Below are positions 1-11,672 of a stretch of 64,000 bases of DNA, in pieces; within the stretch, counting starts at the first letter, position 1, and every line of letters begins with the position of its first letter. The stretch covers positions 2,065,702 to 2,129,701 of the forward strand of contig CM074809.1 of NCBI GenBank assembly GCA_037447605.1, written 5' to 3'. The notes below the pieces were generated by a model. The model was not told where the DNA came from. It ran no database searches and saw only the letters and a program-made list of their open reading frames with translations. Source of the DNA: Zygnema circumcarinatum (Eukaryota; Streptophyta; Zygnematophyceae; Zygnematales; Zygnemataceae). A program made the translations under genes and the position numbers.

Positions 1-480
1 GTGACGGTGAATGATGGCCGTCAGGAGGCAGGCAGAGTGGACTGAATGCTTAGATTCGGTCGCGTGAACTTCCACCCACTTGGTGTATCTGTCCACGGCT
101 AGGAAGTCCCGAATGTAGCCAGAGGGGGTGCCGAGCTGGGGGATAGAAAAGGTGTCAATGTTCCAATCTTCTGCAACGCCCCGGATCGGGATCTCACCCA
201 TCTCTAGGGGTTGGCGGTCGGGGGGAGCAGAACGCTTGCCGCGTTGGCAGCGGGTGCAGGTTTCGATGTAGCGGCTCACCGCGCCATGGAGGCCGGGCCA
301 ATAGTAGCGCTCCTGCAGTAGGGCGACCATCTTCTTCTGGCCAAGGTGGAATCCGCCGGGCTGGGAATCGTGGGCGACATCCAGAATCTCCATGCGCTCG
401 TTGGGAAATGGAACAGGAAGGCCGGAGGGTAGGTAAAGAATCTGTCCGTCATCATCGACAGAGAAGTTCCGAGCGCGGCG
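1..480 (-). pseudogene. Integrase zinc-binding and core domain fragment (partial at edge)
   Basis: The minus strand encodes an HHCC zinc-binding module: HDSQPGGFHLGQKK, then ERYYWPGL, then ETCTRCQRGK (about 390-235). The start of the catalytic core follows, with DTFSIPQLGTPSGYIRDFL and DRYTKWVEV (about 160-65). This is the Ty3/gypsy integrase order. The second and third core acidic residues would lie beyond position 1. Confidence 0.85.
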
Positions 481-879
481 GAGCAGCCGAGCCCTCTCGG
501 TGTCCGTGATAAAAGGGGGCAATGTGCGGGTCATGACGTAGCGCAGAAGGGAGGAGTCTGAATGGACGTCATTGGCGCTGGGGAAATGGGGAGGAAGGAA
601 GGGAGCTTCGCCATCGTCATCCATGAGGAGTTCCCACGGATCCGCATGGGGGTGGCCGTGGGTGAAGTCAGGGTCCTGCCAGCGATGGAGGGTGGTGGCC
701 GTGGCCGGAATATCGATCAGCCCATCTGCGAATATGACATCATGCAAGTCTTGATCGGCAATAAAAATCTCAATGGGAAGATGCTCAGGGTTCAAGAGGG
801 TGGGTGGAGGGATGGGTTCAGGAACGGCCGGATCGTGATAGAGGAGGGGAGCCGAGGGGTTGCGACTGAGGCCGTCAGC

Positions 880-1200
880 ATTGCCGTGACTACGGCCGGG
901 ACGGTGAGTGACCTTGAGTACATTATACTCCTCCAACTTCATCACCCATCGTGCAAACTTAGGGCGTAGGGTAGCCATAATGTGCAGCCAAGTGAGGGGC
1001 ATGTGGTCAGTCCGGATGATAATGGGCTGGTAGGCCGTAAAGAGCTTGAACTTCTCCAGTGCCCAGAGAATAGCCGCTGCCTCACCCTCAGTAGGGCTGT
1101 ACTTGGTCTCGGTTTCCGAACAAACCCGGCTAGCATAACTGACCGGGTGTTCCCCATCCAAGAAGGTTTGATCGCCACGCCCCAAAGCCCGCCCTCGACT
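880..1200 (-). pseudogene. RNase H fragment, gypsy pol
   Basis: Translation of the minus strand gives a retroelement RNase H: VSYASR, a run equivalent to the family's YSPTEGEAAAILWALEKF, then RTDHMPLTWL, and FARWVMKLEEY. These correspond to the second and third acidic catalytic motifs. It lies directly downstream of the reverse transcriptase connection region, as expected for Ty3/gypsy Pol. The frame is closed off at several points. Confidence 0.8.
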
Positions 1201-1319
1201 CAAATGTACCGGGCCAATGATGGTGTGGGCGTGGTGGGGTCAATCGATGCGCATAAGGAGCCTCGGGCGAGGGCACTCTGAGCCGGAGGCCGTGATCTTG
1301 GCGCCGGCTCCATTCGTAG

Positions 1320-2028
1320 TGGACTCGCAGGCTTCCAAAGGCATGTAGGGACGCGATAAGGGCATAGCTCTTGATGAATCGGCGATAGAATGAGGTGAGT
1401 CCCAAGAAAGACTTGAGCTGAGTGAGGTTCTGTGGAATCGGCATAAGGTCAATCGCTTCAATCTTGTCGAGTGAAGGTTTCAGGCCATTGATGCCAAGGC
1501 GGTGCCCGAGATGAGTGATCACCTGATGGCCCCATTTGCACTTGGGTGCAATCTTCAAACGCTGACCGATGAGCCGCTGAAGTACTTGGTCAATGTGTTG
1601 CGTGGGTAATCTCAACTTGCCGTGGTGGGAAGCATCATCCACGTAAGGTTTGCAGAAGGCACGACAGGGGCCGAACACCTGGTTGGCCAAGCGCTGGTGA
1701 GTCTGGGCTGGAATTCTTGAGCCCAAAGGGAAGCACTGTCCACTGCACGAAGCGCGTGGCTGTGCGAAGCCCTGTCTTGCAGCGATCGGCCTGTCGCAGG
1801 GGGATCTGCCAGAAGGACTTCTGCATGTCCAGTGCCGAGAACCATCGGGTCATCGAGACGTGCCAGGAGAATCAGGTCCACATCCGTAACGAGTAAGGAT
1901 CCCACTTCGCTATGGCATTCGCCTCGATAGTCTCCACGTATGAGTGTGCCATCCTCGGGCTTTGGGGCGAACGCCACGCTCCAAGGCCCTTCTCCGGAAA
2001 CTTCCACTGCCGGGCCGCCACGTTTCAT
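1320..2028 (-). pseudogene. Reverse transcriptase fragments, gypsy pol
   Basis: Two overlapping frames carry the reverse transcriptase. The first (about 2028-1700) holds fingers/palm motifs SVAFAPKPEDGT, FSALDMQKSFWQIPL and VLPFGLKNS. The second (about 1726-1320) holds YVDD at 1634-1645, the metal-binding motif, then the connection-domain signature LKSFLGLTSFYRRFI. A frameshift near 1690-1720 separates them. The catalytic YVDD itself is intact although the gene is broken. Confidence 0.85.
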
Positions 2029-2118
2029 CGACCGTTCGACATCGCCGGCCGCGCTGGGCGGAAAAGCTTATAGGAGTCATGGTCACGGAGGTGCATCATC
2101 CCGTGATCGGCGTGGTGC

Positions 2119-2658
2119 TCAATCGTGCGGGTCTTGCCGGCGTCGGTTGAATGTCGTGGCTAAAACTAGGTGATTTTGGCGCAGCACTTGGCGTAGTTGA
2201 GAATGCTTGATCGGGTCTGAGAGTACTGCTGGCCCCAATCGCATCTGACCCTCTATCTCCAGCCACTCTTCATCACCGATGGTCTCGTGGGCTGGGAAGC
2301 TGGGTGCAGCGAGCACCGGCGGCAAAAGTTCCTCCGTCGGCGCACAGAGGGCTGGATTCGGGGGAGCAGGAGGGGAAGTCTCGCCATCGGTATCAGAATT
2401 GGCCGATCCATAGGAAGAATGGGGGCTGCCGACAGCATGGTACATGGTGATCTCTGGGTAGGAGACCTGCGCCGTGGCGTGGCGTTTGGGGAAGGCGGAG
2501 GTGGCAAGGGACTCGAGGATGATGGGGAAGGAGTAGTCTATCCCGCCAGCAGATAAGTGCAGCTGACACGTAGCAAAGTCGATTTGTGCTCCCATCGCAC
2601 GAGCCAATTCGGAGCCCGCCAGGATAGAATAGTGCTCAATCACTGCGGATGACCGCAT
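2119..2658 (-). pseudogene. Protease-to-RT linker fragment, gypsy pol
   Basis: Open segment of 179 codons. Its first part (residues about 6-45) resembles the C-terminal half of a retropepsin domain, with a hydrophobic strand ending in YSFPI. The rest is a proline-rich linker such as joins protease to reverse transcriptase in Ty3/gypsy Pol. The DTG active-site triad was not found intact in the adjoining 2660-3070, where frames are broken. Confidence 0.5.
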
Positions 2659-5600
2659 TCACCGCGGGTCCCCATCTCGCCAAGGCCGATGATCACTTTG
2701 GGCACCTTCAATCCTTTCTTCATGTGAAGCTCCCCTCAACCCCTACACATATCCGAATGGCTCGAAAGGCTCTTGTCCAACTTAACCCCTCGCAGCCTTC
2801 ATCACCGGGTTTGGACGTAATCGCGGCAAGATAGCTCCCGTGTCGCATCATTTCTTTGCCGATGACCGCTTAGCCATACATTACTGACAATGATTCGCGA
2901 CGCTGGGTGCTGGGATCGTGAGGGAGAACATGAATCGGGCGCAGGATGATGGCGGGAGAGCTTAACCGACCGAAGAGGCCAGGCTGTGGTGGATATCCGC
3001 CATGAGGGGATGTCCTGAGAGGTGCCATGGGGAACCGGGAGTCAGCAGGTGGCCTCTCGCATCGCCGGCCAGCTTACAAACTACCTACCAAAGACTGTAC
3101 CACCGCATCAACTCCGTGACAAGGTAAGGCCTTAGCCTTGTCTCCTATGAGCCGACATGAACCATGCTCAATCGTGATGTGCCGTCTGGCTTCTGGGGGT
3201 GGTCGACGATCGGCTGCTTGGGGGTAGAAACGGGCTGCTCGAGGGCGATGGGGCGGGTTGACATGCATTTCTTCCGTCGCCGGTGCTGTCGGCTCTGGCT
3301 GCGCCGCTGTCGGCTCCTCCTCATTGAGATCGTCAGTTTCCTCCTCAGGCATGGATCCCAAGGGATGACCCGTGGAAGGAGGGAGGACTGAAGTTCTCCG
3401 GACAGGGGTGGCGACCGGTGGAGCCGTGCCGGAGGAGCTGGCGCCGTTGACATTGGCAGGGAGGAATGGCAGGGGATGTGAATGCGGATCACTTTGTTGA
3501 TTGTGGAGTTCTGGCAAGAAGGCGCTGTAATCTCTACGATCCGGCTTGAGCACCTTTCTTCTAAGTGATGGGGATTCGGACCAAGCCGGGTTGCAATGCT
3601 GCCGCGTAACTGGGCAAAGCAAGGAGCGGCGTTAGGATCGGGCTCAAAGACCCAATGCGTTTGCTGCTGAAGGCTGTGGAGTCCATGGGGTGCGTATGGA
3701 TAAAGCGGACGCTATGTGATGGTATAAGCCGGTGAAGGGAGGTGGAGGCGCAGCAAAAGGGAGCCGGAGTTCTGGTGGCTATGCGGTGAGTAGCCGAGCA
3801 TGTCCATGATGGTGATCTCCGCAGTGAGCTCCCCTCGCACGCTTTCCCCTTCGGCCTCTTTCACTTGAGAGTCTCCTCGCGATGCATACACCGCATCATA
3901 CAAGTGATCTCGCGTAAGGTGCAGTCCATGGTCCACAACGCAGCCGCGGATTGTGATTCAGGCCGCAGGCAAGGCAAACGCCCTCTGGAACCCCTGCCTC
4001 TGTCATCCGACGGCGCAGATCGGCCCTGGCAGCTTCTCTCTCTTCGGGTGTGCGATCGGAATAAGGACCCCGATATCCTGGACGAGAAACGTCTGGGATG
4101 TGAGGATTCACCGCCGGCTCAATGGGATGCGCCGGATCATGAGGGTATGGGGAAAGGGGAAGGGGCTTGGTCGCGCTGGCTATAGCCAGAGGCTGCACCA
4201 CAGGGGCTGCCCGGACGTCCTGAGCAGGGATGCCGGAGAAAGACGTCTTGTTCCTAGAAAATGTAGCGTAGGGATCATACAACTGCTGATTCTGTGTCTT
4301 CAGGAACTGCTGGTAGAGTCGATCTTGTCGCGATCCGCTGTATTCATGTAATGCGGTCGCATATGTCGGCTTGCCTCTCTCTTGATCCTTCCTTCTCACC
4401 GCCTCGCCTCTTCTAACAAGGCCCGGCATCTCTGGCCGGTGGTTGTCGCTGTACCACTCATCCAAGTGGAGATCCCCTTCGCTGATGGCCTTATGGAACT
4501 AATTCTGAGAACTCTTCGGGAAGTCGCAAGTTCTCGACAGTATTTGCTACGCGACAAAACGCTTCGCGAATTCAAAATGTAAAATTACCATCACCGTGAA
4601 AGTATCTCTATGTAGCTAAGTCCTGCTCTAGCAATGGATCGGATTCGAAATCCAGTTGTCTCAAAAGCTTGCTTTGAACGTGTCCCTTTTTGTCGTGGTG
4701 CCGACGACATCCGCGAGCGCTGGGACACGCCTTCCAATTGACTCTCCCTTCCGCTCCAAGGGCCACTTTGATCCACCGGGTCCTCCTTCAGTCCGCTTGT
4801 GCCGCCTTTCTCTCAAGGTGTCTCCATGCTTCCTCAAAGATTCTCCCCTCGCTTAAGCCGCAGGTGAAGCCTCTCAGATGATGCCCGTGGTATCCCTCAC
4901 CTCACTCTTTTCAGGAATCATGGCTATCAGTTTTGTCATCATCTCTTCCATCTTGCTGGGAAACTCAGATCTGACACGTGTGCTTCTCTGCAGGTTGGTG
5001 CGAAAGCTGGAGGGTCCTTGCGATCGTCCTGCCCTTGCCCCTGAAGCCGCTCGCCTGGGGCTGCCGGATGGGTAAGTTGTGAACGCCGGAGGTGAGGGTG
5101 CCCTCCGAGGAACCGCCTCGGCTTCGAGGATCGCGGCCGCCGCTGCGGCTGGAAGGGACCTCAGCGCTATCCGACCGAGATCCCGCGGGTTGTGTCCCCC
5201 GTGGGCCGCTGCGGGGACCCTGCGTTCGAACGGCACTTCCTCTCTTCACGTACCCGCGACAAATGGTATCAGGCAAAATGCAAGCTTTGATCATCCTCGG
5301 CGCGTATTATCGCCACCGGGTATGGCCATCCGTAGCTTAAACGCTACAAATACCCATACTCGAGGTGTGTACTTAGGGCGCCGCCCTCGCCCTAGTACTT
5401 TCACCCGGCGCGGCCGAAAGTGGGCCGCGCCGGACTCGGGACCGGAAAGGCCCTGATCGTCCCGCGAAGGTTGCAGTGGTTCGAAGGCGCGTATACCGAG
5501 ATATATACGGACGCCGCATGGGCTCGGGATCATGGAATCTCGGCTCACATCTTCCTTACGTTTTGGAACGTAACCCGCCGCCCTATTGGGCCATGGTTAC

Positions 5601-6270
5601 CGCTTGTACGGATGATCGTTGGGCTTGACGCGCTGCGCGCGTAGGGATCCAACCGTACCGACGATTTAAGGCGCTAAGCCGCTGTTGGCGCGGGCAAGGC
5701 TGCGAATGCGGCGTTATCGTGATGCGCAGCAGGCCACCTCCCCACCCATTCTCGGTGCCTTAGAGGGACACGTGCGGCGCTTACATTGGACGCTCAATCC
5801 TCCATGGCCGGTAGAGGTTCAATCCGGGAAGTTGCAGGGGCTTAGGTGATCGCCGCCACCCAATCTAACATACCGCATGGGTTGCACGCCCGTCCGGCTA
5901 CCCCACCTCGGAAAGGCCTCCCTCTCCTCCGACTCCGCGGAGTACCGGGTGTGTAATTCCTCGCAGCGTCAAGAGGCGCTCCTTCGGGCCGTTAAGAGAC
6001 ATCGATACCGCTGCTGGGCGGCCCTCGGGAGAACCTGCAGTGGGCCTGCGGTGACCACCGGAGGGGACCCTCGGCCCCGGGGTCGCTTGCCTCCACCTCC
6101 CCGCCTCGACGCAGGAGAGATGGAGGAGAACTCCTGAGACTACCGGCCCCATGGAGGGGGCCGAAGTCCCGAGCCCACGGGTGATCAAGGTCACCCGGAG
6201 ACCACCGCCCCTCTCCCCACCCAACCGGAGCCCGTGGCTCCGGTAGAAGCCCTCAACTGGGCCCTACCCC

Positions 6271-7484
6271 ATGATCGGGGCCCACATCACCGTGGGCGCG
6301 GCCCAGAAGATGAGGAACAGGATTGAGGATCTGGGGAAGAGCGTAAGGGAGCAGAACGTGAATACGTTGAGCTGCTCAAGGAAGGTGGACGACATGGAGC
6401 TCACGGTCCGCCGCCTGGTGGACACGCTCCAAATGGAGTTCCGCAGCCTTTCGGACAGGTTCCGAACGATCGAGGAAGGTATGCCCCCTCAACCCCCCTC
6501 AGGCCGTAGAGAGGCAAAGTGGGATGCAAAGTTGTGTCCCCGGGAAGGGTTAGGGCAAGCTACTCCTGGGTGAAGGCCGTCAAGACCCCGGACGCCCAAC
6601 CGGGTCACGGCAAATGGGTAAGTCCCACCCCCGGCTTTTCCACGGGGAAGCCACCCACGGGTGTGTATAACCACCCAGCTGGGGGACCCCCGCCTGGGCA
6701 GCTGCCGGGGCGGAGGAGATCCCCCAGCCCCCACGCTTCCCCGCGAATCCCATCGAGGATGCCTCGACCTAATCGGGCCAAGGTGGCCTCTCTTTCCTTT
6801 TGGGGTGAACATCCTACCACGGACTGCTCGATTGAGCAGTGGTTGGGTCAAACGAAGGGTTACCTTCTTGCGACCAACTGTCCCCCCCTCCAGTGGGTAA
6901 GCTTTGCTTACCCAGCACTCAGAGGAGCCGCATACCGCGTGTATGAGGGCCTCTCTGATGAGATTGGGGACGATTGGGATAAGTTCCGAGATGAACTTAT
7001 CAAACACTTTTGGGGCCTTGATCCCAAGCTTGGGAGGCCCGATAAGTTTCTCGTAACATGGTCCAAAACCGTATAGCCACAAGCGCCAAGCAGATTCCCC
7101 GGGCGCGACAAGTGGTGCCTCGTGATCACCACTCACAAGCCTCGACAGCCGAAGTTCTTTTTCCACTTCGTGAATGGCTTGAAGCCACACCTCGAAGCGC
7201 GTTTAAGAACCAAACCCACGGACCAAACCGCGGGGACCCTCGCACGCATCAGCCAGACACTTGATGCAGCCATTCGGCTTGGACACCGCCCCGCAGCGAG
7301 CGTAGCCCCTTCCCCACCCCTGCCAGAAGTCGGGCGACGCGGACAGGCGTCGTGTGGAAGTTGGGCGGGACTCAGCCTCAAATCGCGTGAAAGAACAACA
7401 AGCGAAGCAGCCTCGAAGTGGCCGCCTCGGCCTACCCACGCACGCCGCCAGGTTGACCTGCAGGAAATAGAGAAGATGCAATGA
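6271..7484 (+). pseudogene. Gag fragments, gypsy element
   Basis: Three successive open frames (6271-6573, 6519-7076, 7122-7484) carry a coiled-coil N-terminus, a basic proline-rich linker and a retrotransposon Gag core. The core shows the typical W-x-K/D-F-R-D-E-L-I-K-H-F pattern (DDWDKFRDELIKHFWGLD, near 6970-7020). Frame changes at about 6540 and 7070 separate the pieces. A degenerate knuckle begins near 7480. Confidence 0.7.
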
Positions 7485-7959
7485 GAACAAGTGTTTCCTG
7501 GGCCGCCGCAGTGAGGGGCAATAAGGTCTGGATCGCCCCCTCCTCAACACCAAGGACAAGAAGGGCAGGGGCCGGAAACCCCAGCACTTTGCAGTGTCGC
7601 ACACGCTGAAGCCAGGTAGTAAAATGTTCACCCAGTGGATGCCATCCTCGTTTCTTTAAACCTCTTATTACTCAAACCCCCTGCATCCTTTCAAATGGCG
7701 ATCCCGACGCATCCTCCCACCCATAACATGATTTCATCTGAAATGATCAGCGTCCATCCCAACGCCCGATGTCCGCCATGATGTCTGGTATTGCCCACCC
7801 ATAACCCAACGCGCCCAAACCTGCACCGCCGTCGGTGCCCGAAATGGAAAAGCGGCACATGTTGGTGTTAAGAGATGGAAGGATCCACCTCGCCTTTGCC
7901 GGTTGGCTCACCCTACACATTGGTGTGGAGGACGACTCGTCCTCAACCTTCGCATATAG

Positions 7960-8165
7960 TGCGATCTATGTTCCACCTTGCCCATCGGGCCATGACCTTC
8001 ATCGGATCAGCCAATGGTCACCCAGCAGTTCTACTGCTAGATACTGGGGCAGATGCTAACTTTGTTAGTTCTGCGTTCACCCAGCGGTTTAAGTTGACCA
8101 CAGATCCCCATTCGGAAAGTGTTACTTTCGGGATGGACGCTAGCGGGCCGATCTCCTCGCAATAG
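7960..8165 (+). pseudogene. Retropepsin fragment
   Basis: The plus strand reads NGHPAVLLLDTGADANFVSS, with the aspartic protease DTGA triad beginning at 8040. It sits between gag and reverse transcriptase. The domain is truncated by a stop at 8163-8165. Confidence 0.8.
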
Positions 8166-8668
8166 CCACACTCAAGATCAAGTCTACCCTACCCGCGCCA
8201 AGCGTCTTCTGCAACACAACTGGCCCCTCGGTATCGATGTGTTATTTTGGGGAGTGCTTGGCTAACCATGGTCAAAGCACAATGGATTCTCATCCCTGCA
8301 TCGTGATTCTCAAGACAAGCAGGACAGTGGCTTAATACCCTCGCACTCGGCAGCCACATCCCGCCGCTATCAAGCAGCCTCAAGCACTTCTTATCTCGCC
8401 TATATGCAATTGGCCAAAAGTCAAGTATGAAGGTTGCACCTTGTTCATGGTGCATGTCATGGCAGCCACTGAGGATGTTCATGACGAAGATCAAGAATGG
8501 CGCATCACATCTACGATGTGTTTCTGGGCCGTTTCCACCCAAAACTAACCTCCTCTCGTTGGATGAGTTCAGTGGATGTTTTCCTCGACGACCTTCCAAG
8601 AGGGTCGCCACCTCATCTAGAAAGGAGTGGGGCACACAATCCTCTTGAGCTGAAAGCAAAAGCCGCCT

Positions 8669-9477
8669 TTGGCGGGCCGACTCCATCGGTTAAGCCCTAA
8701 AGAAACCGGCGAGATGCTAAAGCAGCTTGGCAACTTTACGCGGAAAAGGGCCGGATGTAACCTTACCAAAAGCCCCTTTGGGGCTCTTTACTTTGTTTGT
8801 TGGGAAGAAAGATGGTTCGCTGAGGATGCATTGATTATCAGCAAGACTCAACAAGATCACCCAAAGAACCGCTTTTGCTTTACCACGCGATGGGATGATT
8901 CATTGTTGGATCGCCTTCACGCCTTCGCAGCGTTTAATACTTCCACTGATCTTGCTCGCCGTGGGTACCATCAAACTGGGTGTTACTAGTCGATGTGCCA
9001 AAAACTCCGCTGCCCTGACATTGGTCATTTCCAATATAAGGTGTTGCCCTTGATTGACTAATGCTCCTACGACTTCTGTGTCATAATAAACCAGATGTTC
9101 ATAGTGCATGGATGAGTTTGTTTTGGTTTACCTCGGCGATATCCTTGTCTTCGCAGAAGACGGAGGAGTCACATCTTGAACACGTTCGGAAAGTGTTTGA
9201 GACCCTGAGGGAACACCAGTTTTATGCCAAGAGGAAGAAGTGTCACTTCATGCAACGTGAGTTGCTTTATCTTGGGCATATCCTCAATGATCAGGGTCTT
9301 CGACCTGATCCTGCCAAAGTTTCCGCGGTAGAAACTTGGGCGCCACCGACTGACTTGCATCAGTTGAGGTCTTTCTTGGGATTTGCGAATTATTTTCGTA
9401 AGTTCATCCAAGGGTTTAGTAAGTTGGTTACTCCCTTGACCACTTGGACACGTGCTCCGCAACCTTTACATATATAA
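8669..9477 (+). pseudogene. Reverse transcriptase fragments with altered YxDD box
   Basis: Fingers-domain similarity is seen in 8669-8989 (HRLSPKETGEMLKQL, then SPFGA, then DDSLLDRLHAF). The palm reads YLGD at 9129-9140, where functional elements have YLDD or YVDD, so the first catalytic aspartate is replaced by glycine. Connection-domain motifs AKRKKCHFM, LYLGHILNDQGLRPDPAKV and LRSFLGFANYFRKFI follow in 9180-9420 in a different frame. The enzyme is dead both by substitution and by frameshift. Confidence 0.85.
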
Positions 9478-9559
9478 CCCCAATGCCGATGCATTCAAGG
9501 TGTGCGCCTATGCACTTGTTAATGCTAATTCCACTCTCCGCTTAGCGACCCTCGGCCCA

Positions 9560-9650
9560 AGCCTTATGAAGTGGTTTGTGATGCTTCTCGATTCGCCTTT
9601 GGGTGCCGCCTTGTGTCAAGATGGCCAACCTTGTGCTTGTTGTTTCTAAA
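9560..9650 (+). pseudogene. RNase H start fragment
   Basis: Translation gives KPYEVVCDASRFAFGC, matching the first RNase H motif (CDAS-x-FA-x-G) of gypsy Pol. It is separated from the RT connection region by a frame change, and I could not follow the remaining RNase H motifs downstream. Confidence 0.55.
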
Positions 9651-10199
9651 ATGAATCCCGGCCGAAGCCGCCAACTATTCTCGCCAAGTAATGTAATGTT
9701 AATCAAGCAGGGTCCACGCCTCAGGACATGGTGCGGTGCTATTTAGAGGGGGCGGTTAAGGCCACGTCAATGCATCACCGCCTCGGCCGACGTGCTCTCA
9801 CCCAAATGCACTCGCCTAGGCTACAGCACGCCGGGTTCAGTTCCTCCTGGGGCAGTTTGACCGCCAGTTGGCTCCACGGCCCGGTCAATGTAGCGTAATC
9901 TTAATCGAAAAGTGCGCGATTCGCCTCGATGGTGCCTCGCCGACTCGAGTGTTGGTGGAACGAGATGACAGAGGTGAGGGGCCGCCAACCCCGGTCTCCG
10001 CTCCGCATGCTTTTGGTCATAGATCCTCCACCAAGGACGTAGCCAACCCTCCTCGCTTCTCTCTCGACATCTCGCATGATGATCCGGTAAGGTATACCGG
10101 GTGATCCTTTTGCCCCGGATGGCCAAGGTAATGGCTATAAGGACAAAGTGGTGTCTAAGGACGGATTCTCGTGTACCACGCCAGCAGTTGGTCGCGCCT

Positions 10200-11143
10200 G
10201 CGCTCTGGGACTGCACGGGCAGCTCTCATTCTCGGTGTAGCCACATGATCCTCCTGCACCGAGGTCACATGGGAGTTGCCAAAACCTCGCGGAGGCAATC
10301 GCCTCCCGGTGAGTTCCCCGTGGCCTCGACTCTCGAGGGATGTGAAAGCGTGATGTACTGCCCGTCTAACCTTGTCAACGCAACAAATCCCCGCGACCGG
10401 GCAGATTCCCCGCCACCGCAACCCCTCACACCTCCTCCTTCGAAACGGGATAGTGTGGGTACGGACTTGATCAATGCATCTTCCTCGCGGACACCCTGGG
10501 CATGACTCCATCCCCTCGCCTTGCCCATAGGCTCTCAGCTAGAAGATGGTGCATTTTGCACCAACTACCAAGACCGGCCAATGACGGTGATTGCACGGTT
10601 GTGGTTGTTGACAAAAGTGTGGAGCCGCGATGGTTCGCAAATTGTGTTCCGACCGCGATCCACGCATTCACCTACTACTTCGACTAAGTGCTCAAAATCG
10701 CTGGGACCAGCAGCGCTGAGTATGTACCTTTCCACCCAAGAAACCGATGGCCGCATCTTTAACGGGTGAACAGGATCCTGGAGGATTACCTCCGGCATTA
10801 TGTGGGACCTACCCCGGATGGGTGGGACGAACTGCTCCCAGTGGCTGAGTATGCCATCAATAATGCTTACCAGGAGTCCATTGGTACCACCCCTTTCTTC
10901 TTGAACTTTGGCCAGCATCCTCTAAATCCCCTGCAACCAAGGGATCAGCCCCCTGATCCGTGGAACATGGGCGTCCACAGAACCCCCGATCCTTGGAAGC
11001 TGAGAGGAACTGATGGGACTCAACCTCCCGCAGTCAGATCTTTTGTCCGGCTAATGTCTGAGGCGCTGCAGAGGGCACGGCAGACCCTGCTAGCGGCCCA
11101 GTCGCGNNNNNNNNNNAGCCCAGCCAGACAAAGATTTCAGTGA
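10200..11143 (+). pseudogene. Integrase fragments, gypsy element
   Basis: Pieces of the HHCC zinc finger (RGHMGVAKT at about 10262-10288) are followed by scrambled core fragments and by a long open stretch from 10766. That stretch reads RILEDYLRHYVG, then WDELLPVAEYAINNAYQES, then GTTPFFLNFGQHPLNPL, which is the conserved C-terminal part of the gypsy integrase core. The 10-N gap at 11107-11116 falls inside this reading frame. Confidence 0.85.
11107..11116. other. Assembly gap (10 N)
   Basis: Ten consecutive N, probably a gap of unknown true length, inside the integrase tail of the right-hand retrotransposon. Confidence 0.95.
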
Positions 11144-11303
11144 GAAGATACTTTCATTGTAATGACAATCCCCGGCCAACCGCTGGCTGGGGTGACTTTC
11201 CAAAATACAACCTTTATCTAGGTTGAGTCCTGTTTTCCCTTTGCTGTCACTATGCCAAGCTACCATCTTGTTCTATCCTGCCTTACATTCCTCCCAATGA
11301 CCA

Positions 11304-11672
11304 ATGATAACTAGAAGCCTAGCTAAGAGACTAGCCGAAGAGAGGACAGGGGAGGAGAGCCCCCAAGGAAGGGCTCTTTGCGCATCGGGTTCAGCCGCCG
11401 GTGGGAACATCTTCAGGATCCCTACGTCTTCCGCTGCGCGTACCTCTGAATCTCCCGGATCCTGGCTCTATGCTGCAGGCAGACCCACAGAACCAACCCA
11501 ACCCTTCATCAATTTCAGCACGGACGCGCGAGTGGCCGTACAGCACCTGCAACTAGCTCAGCAGTCTCCTTTCAACCCCACTTATCTTGTGCTACAACGC
11601 CAACGCCAAAACGACCTAATAATGGTATGGTATGACCGTATCACCGTACGAGTACGGTCGTACGGTCGTTAA
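11304..11672 (+). CDS. Hypothetical ORF downstream of retrotransposon pol
   Basis: Open frame of 122 codons beginning MITRSLAKRLAEE, rich in Ser, Arg and Gln. I recognise no domain. It lies just past the integrase of the plus-strand gypsy copy, so it may be an extra 3' retrotransposon ORF, a piece of its 3' LTR, or a chance frame. The last codons run into a CCGTAC-rich palindromic stretch that looks non-coding. Confidence 0.2.
   Translation: MITRSLAKRLAEERTGEESPQGRALCASGSAAGGNIFRIPTSSAARTSESPGSWLYAAGRPTEPTQPFINFSTDARVAVQHLQLAQQSPFNPTYLVLQRQRQNDLIMVWYDRITVRVRSYGR

Larger units (their letters stand above)
1..5294 (-). mobile_element. Degenerate Ty3/gypsy LTR retrotransposon, left copy
   Basis: Minus-strand LTR retrotransposon with domains in the order gag, protease, reverse transcriptase, RNase H, integrase, reading from about 5290 down to the window edge. 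That order defines Ty3/gypsy. No single reading frame survives: each domain is broken by stops and frame changes, so the copy is dead. Gag-like fragments lie at about 5240-3070 and include a cysteine/histidine cluster near 3950 resembling a nucleocapsid knuckle with altered spacing. The integrase core runs off position 1, so the 3' LTR is outside the window. I could not define a 5' LTR boundary. Confidence 0.85.
5250..11150 (+). mobile_element. Degenerate Ty3/gypsy LTR retrotransposon, right copy
   Basis: Plus-strand element with gag (about 6271-7500), protease (about 7990-8165), reverse transcriptase (about 8669-9470), RNase H (about 9560-9650) and integrase (about 10200-11106), again Ty3/gypsy order. 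A TGGTATCAGGCA at 5261-5272 resembles an initiator-Met-tRNA primer binding site and may mark the 5' LTR end, but this is a weak single match lying inside the opposite copy's gag region. All frames are broken by indels. A 10-N gap at 11107-11116 interrupts the integrase tail, so the 3' end is not resolved. Confidence 0.8.

Noticed and set aside
5261-5272. Primer binding site for initiator Met tRNA as a firm call
   Set aside because: One 12-base partial match inside a GC-rich region with no LTR pair to confirm it. Mentioned only as a possibility.
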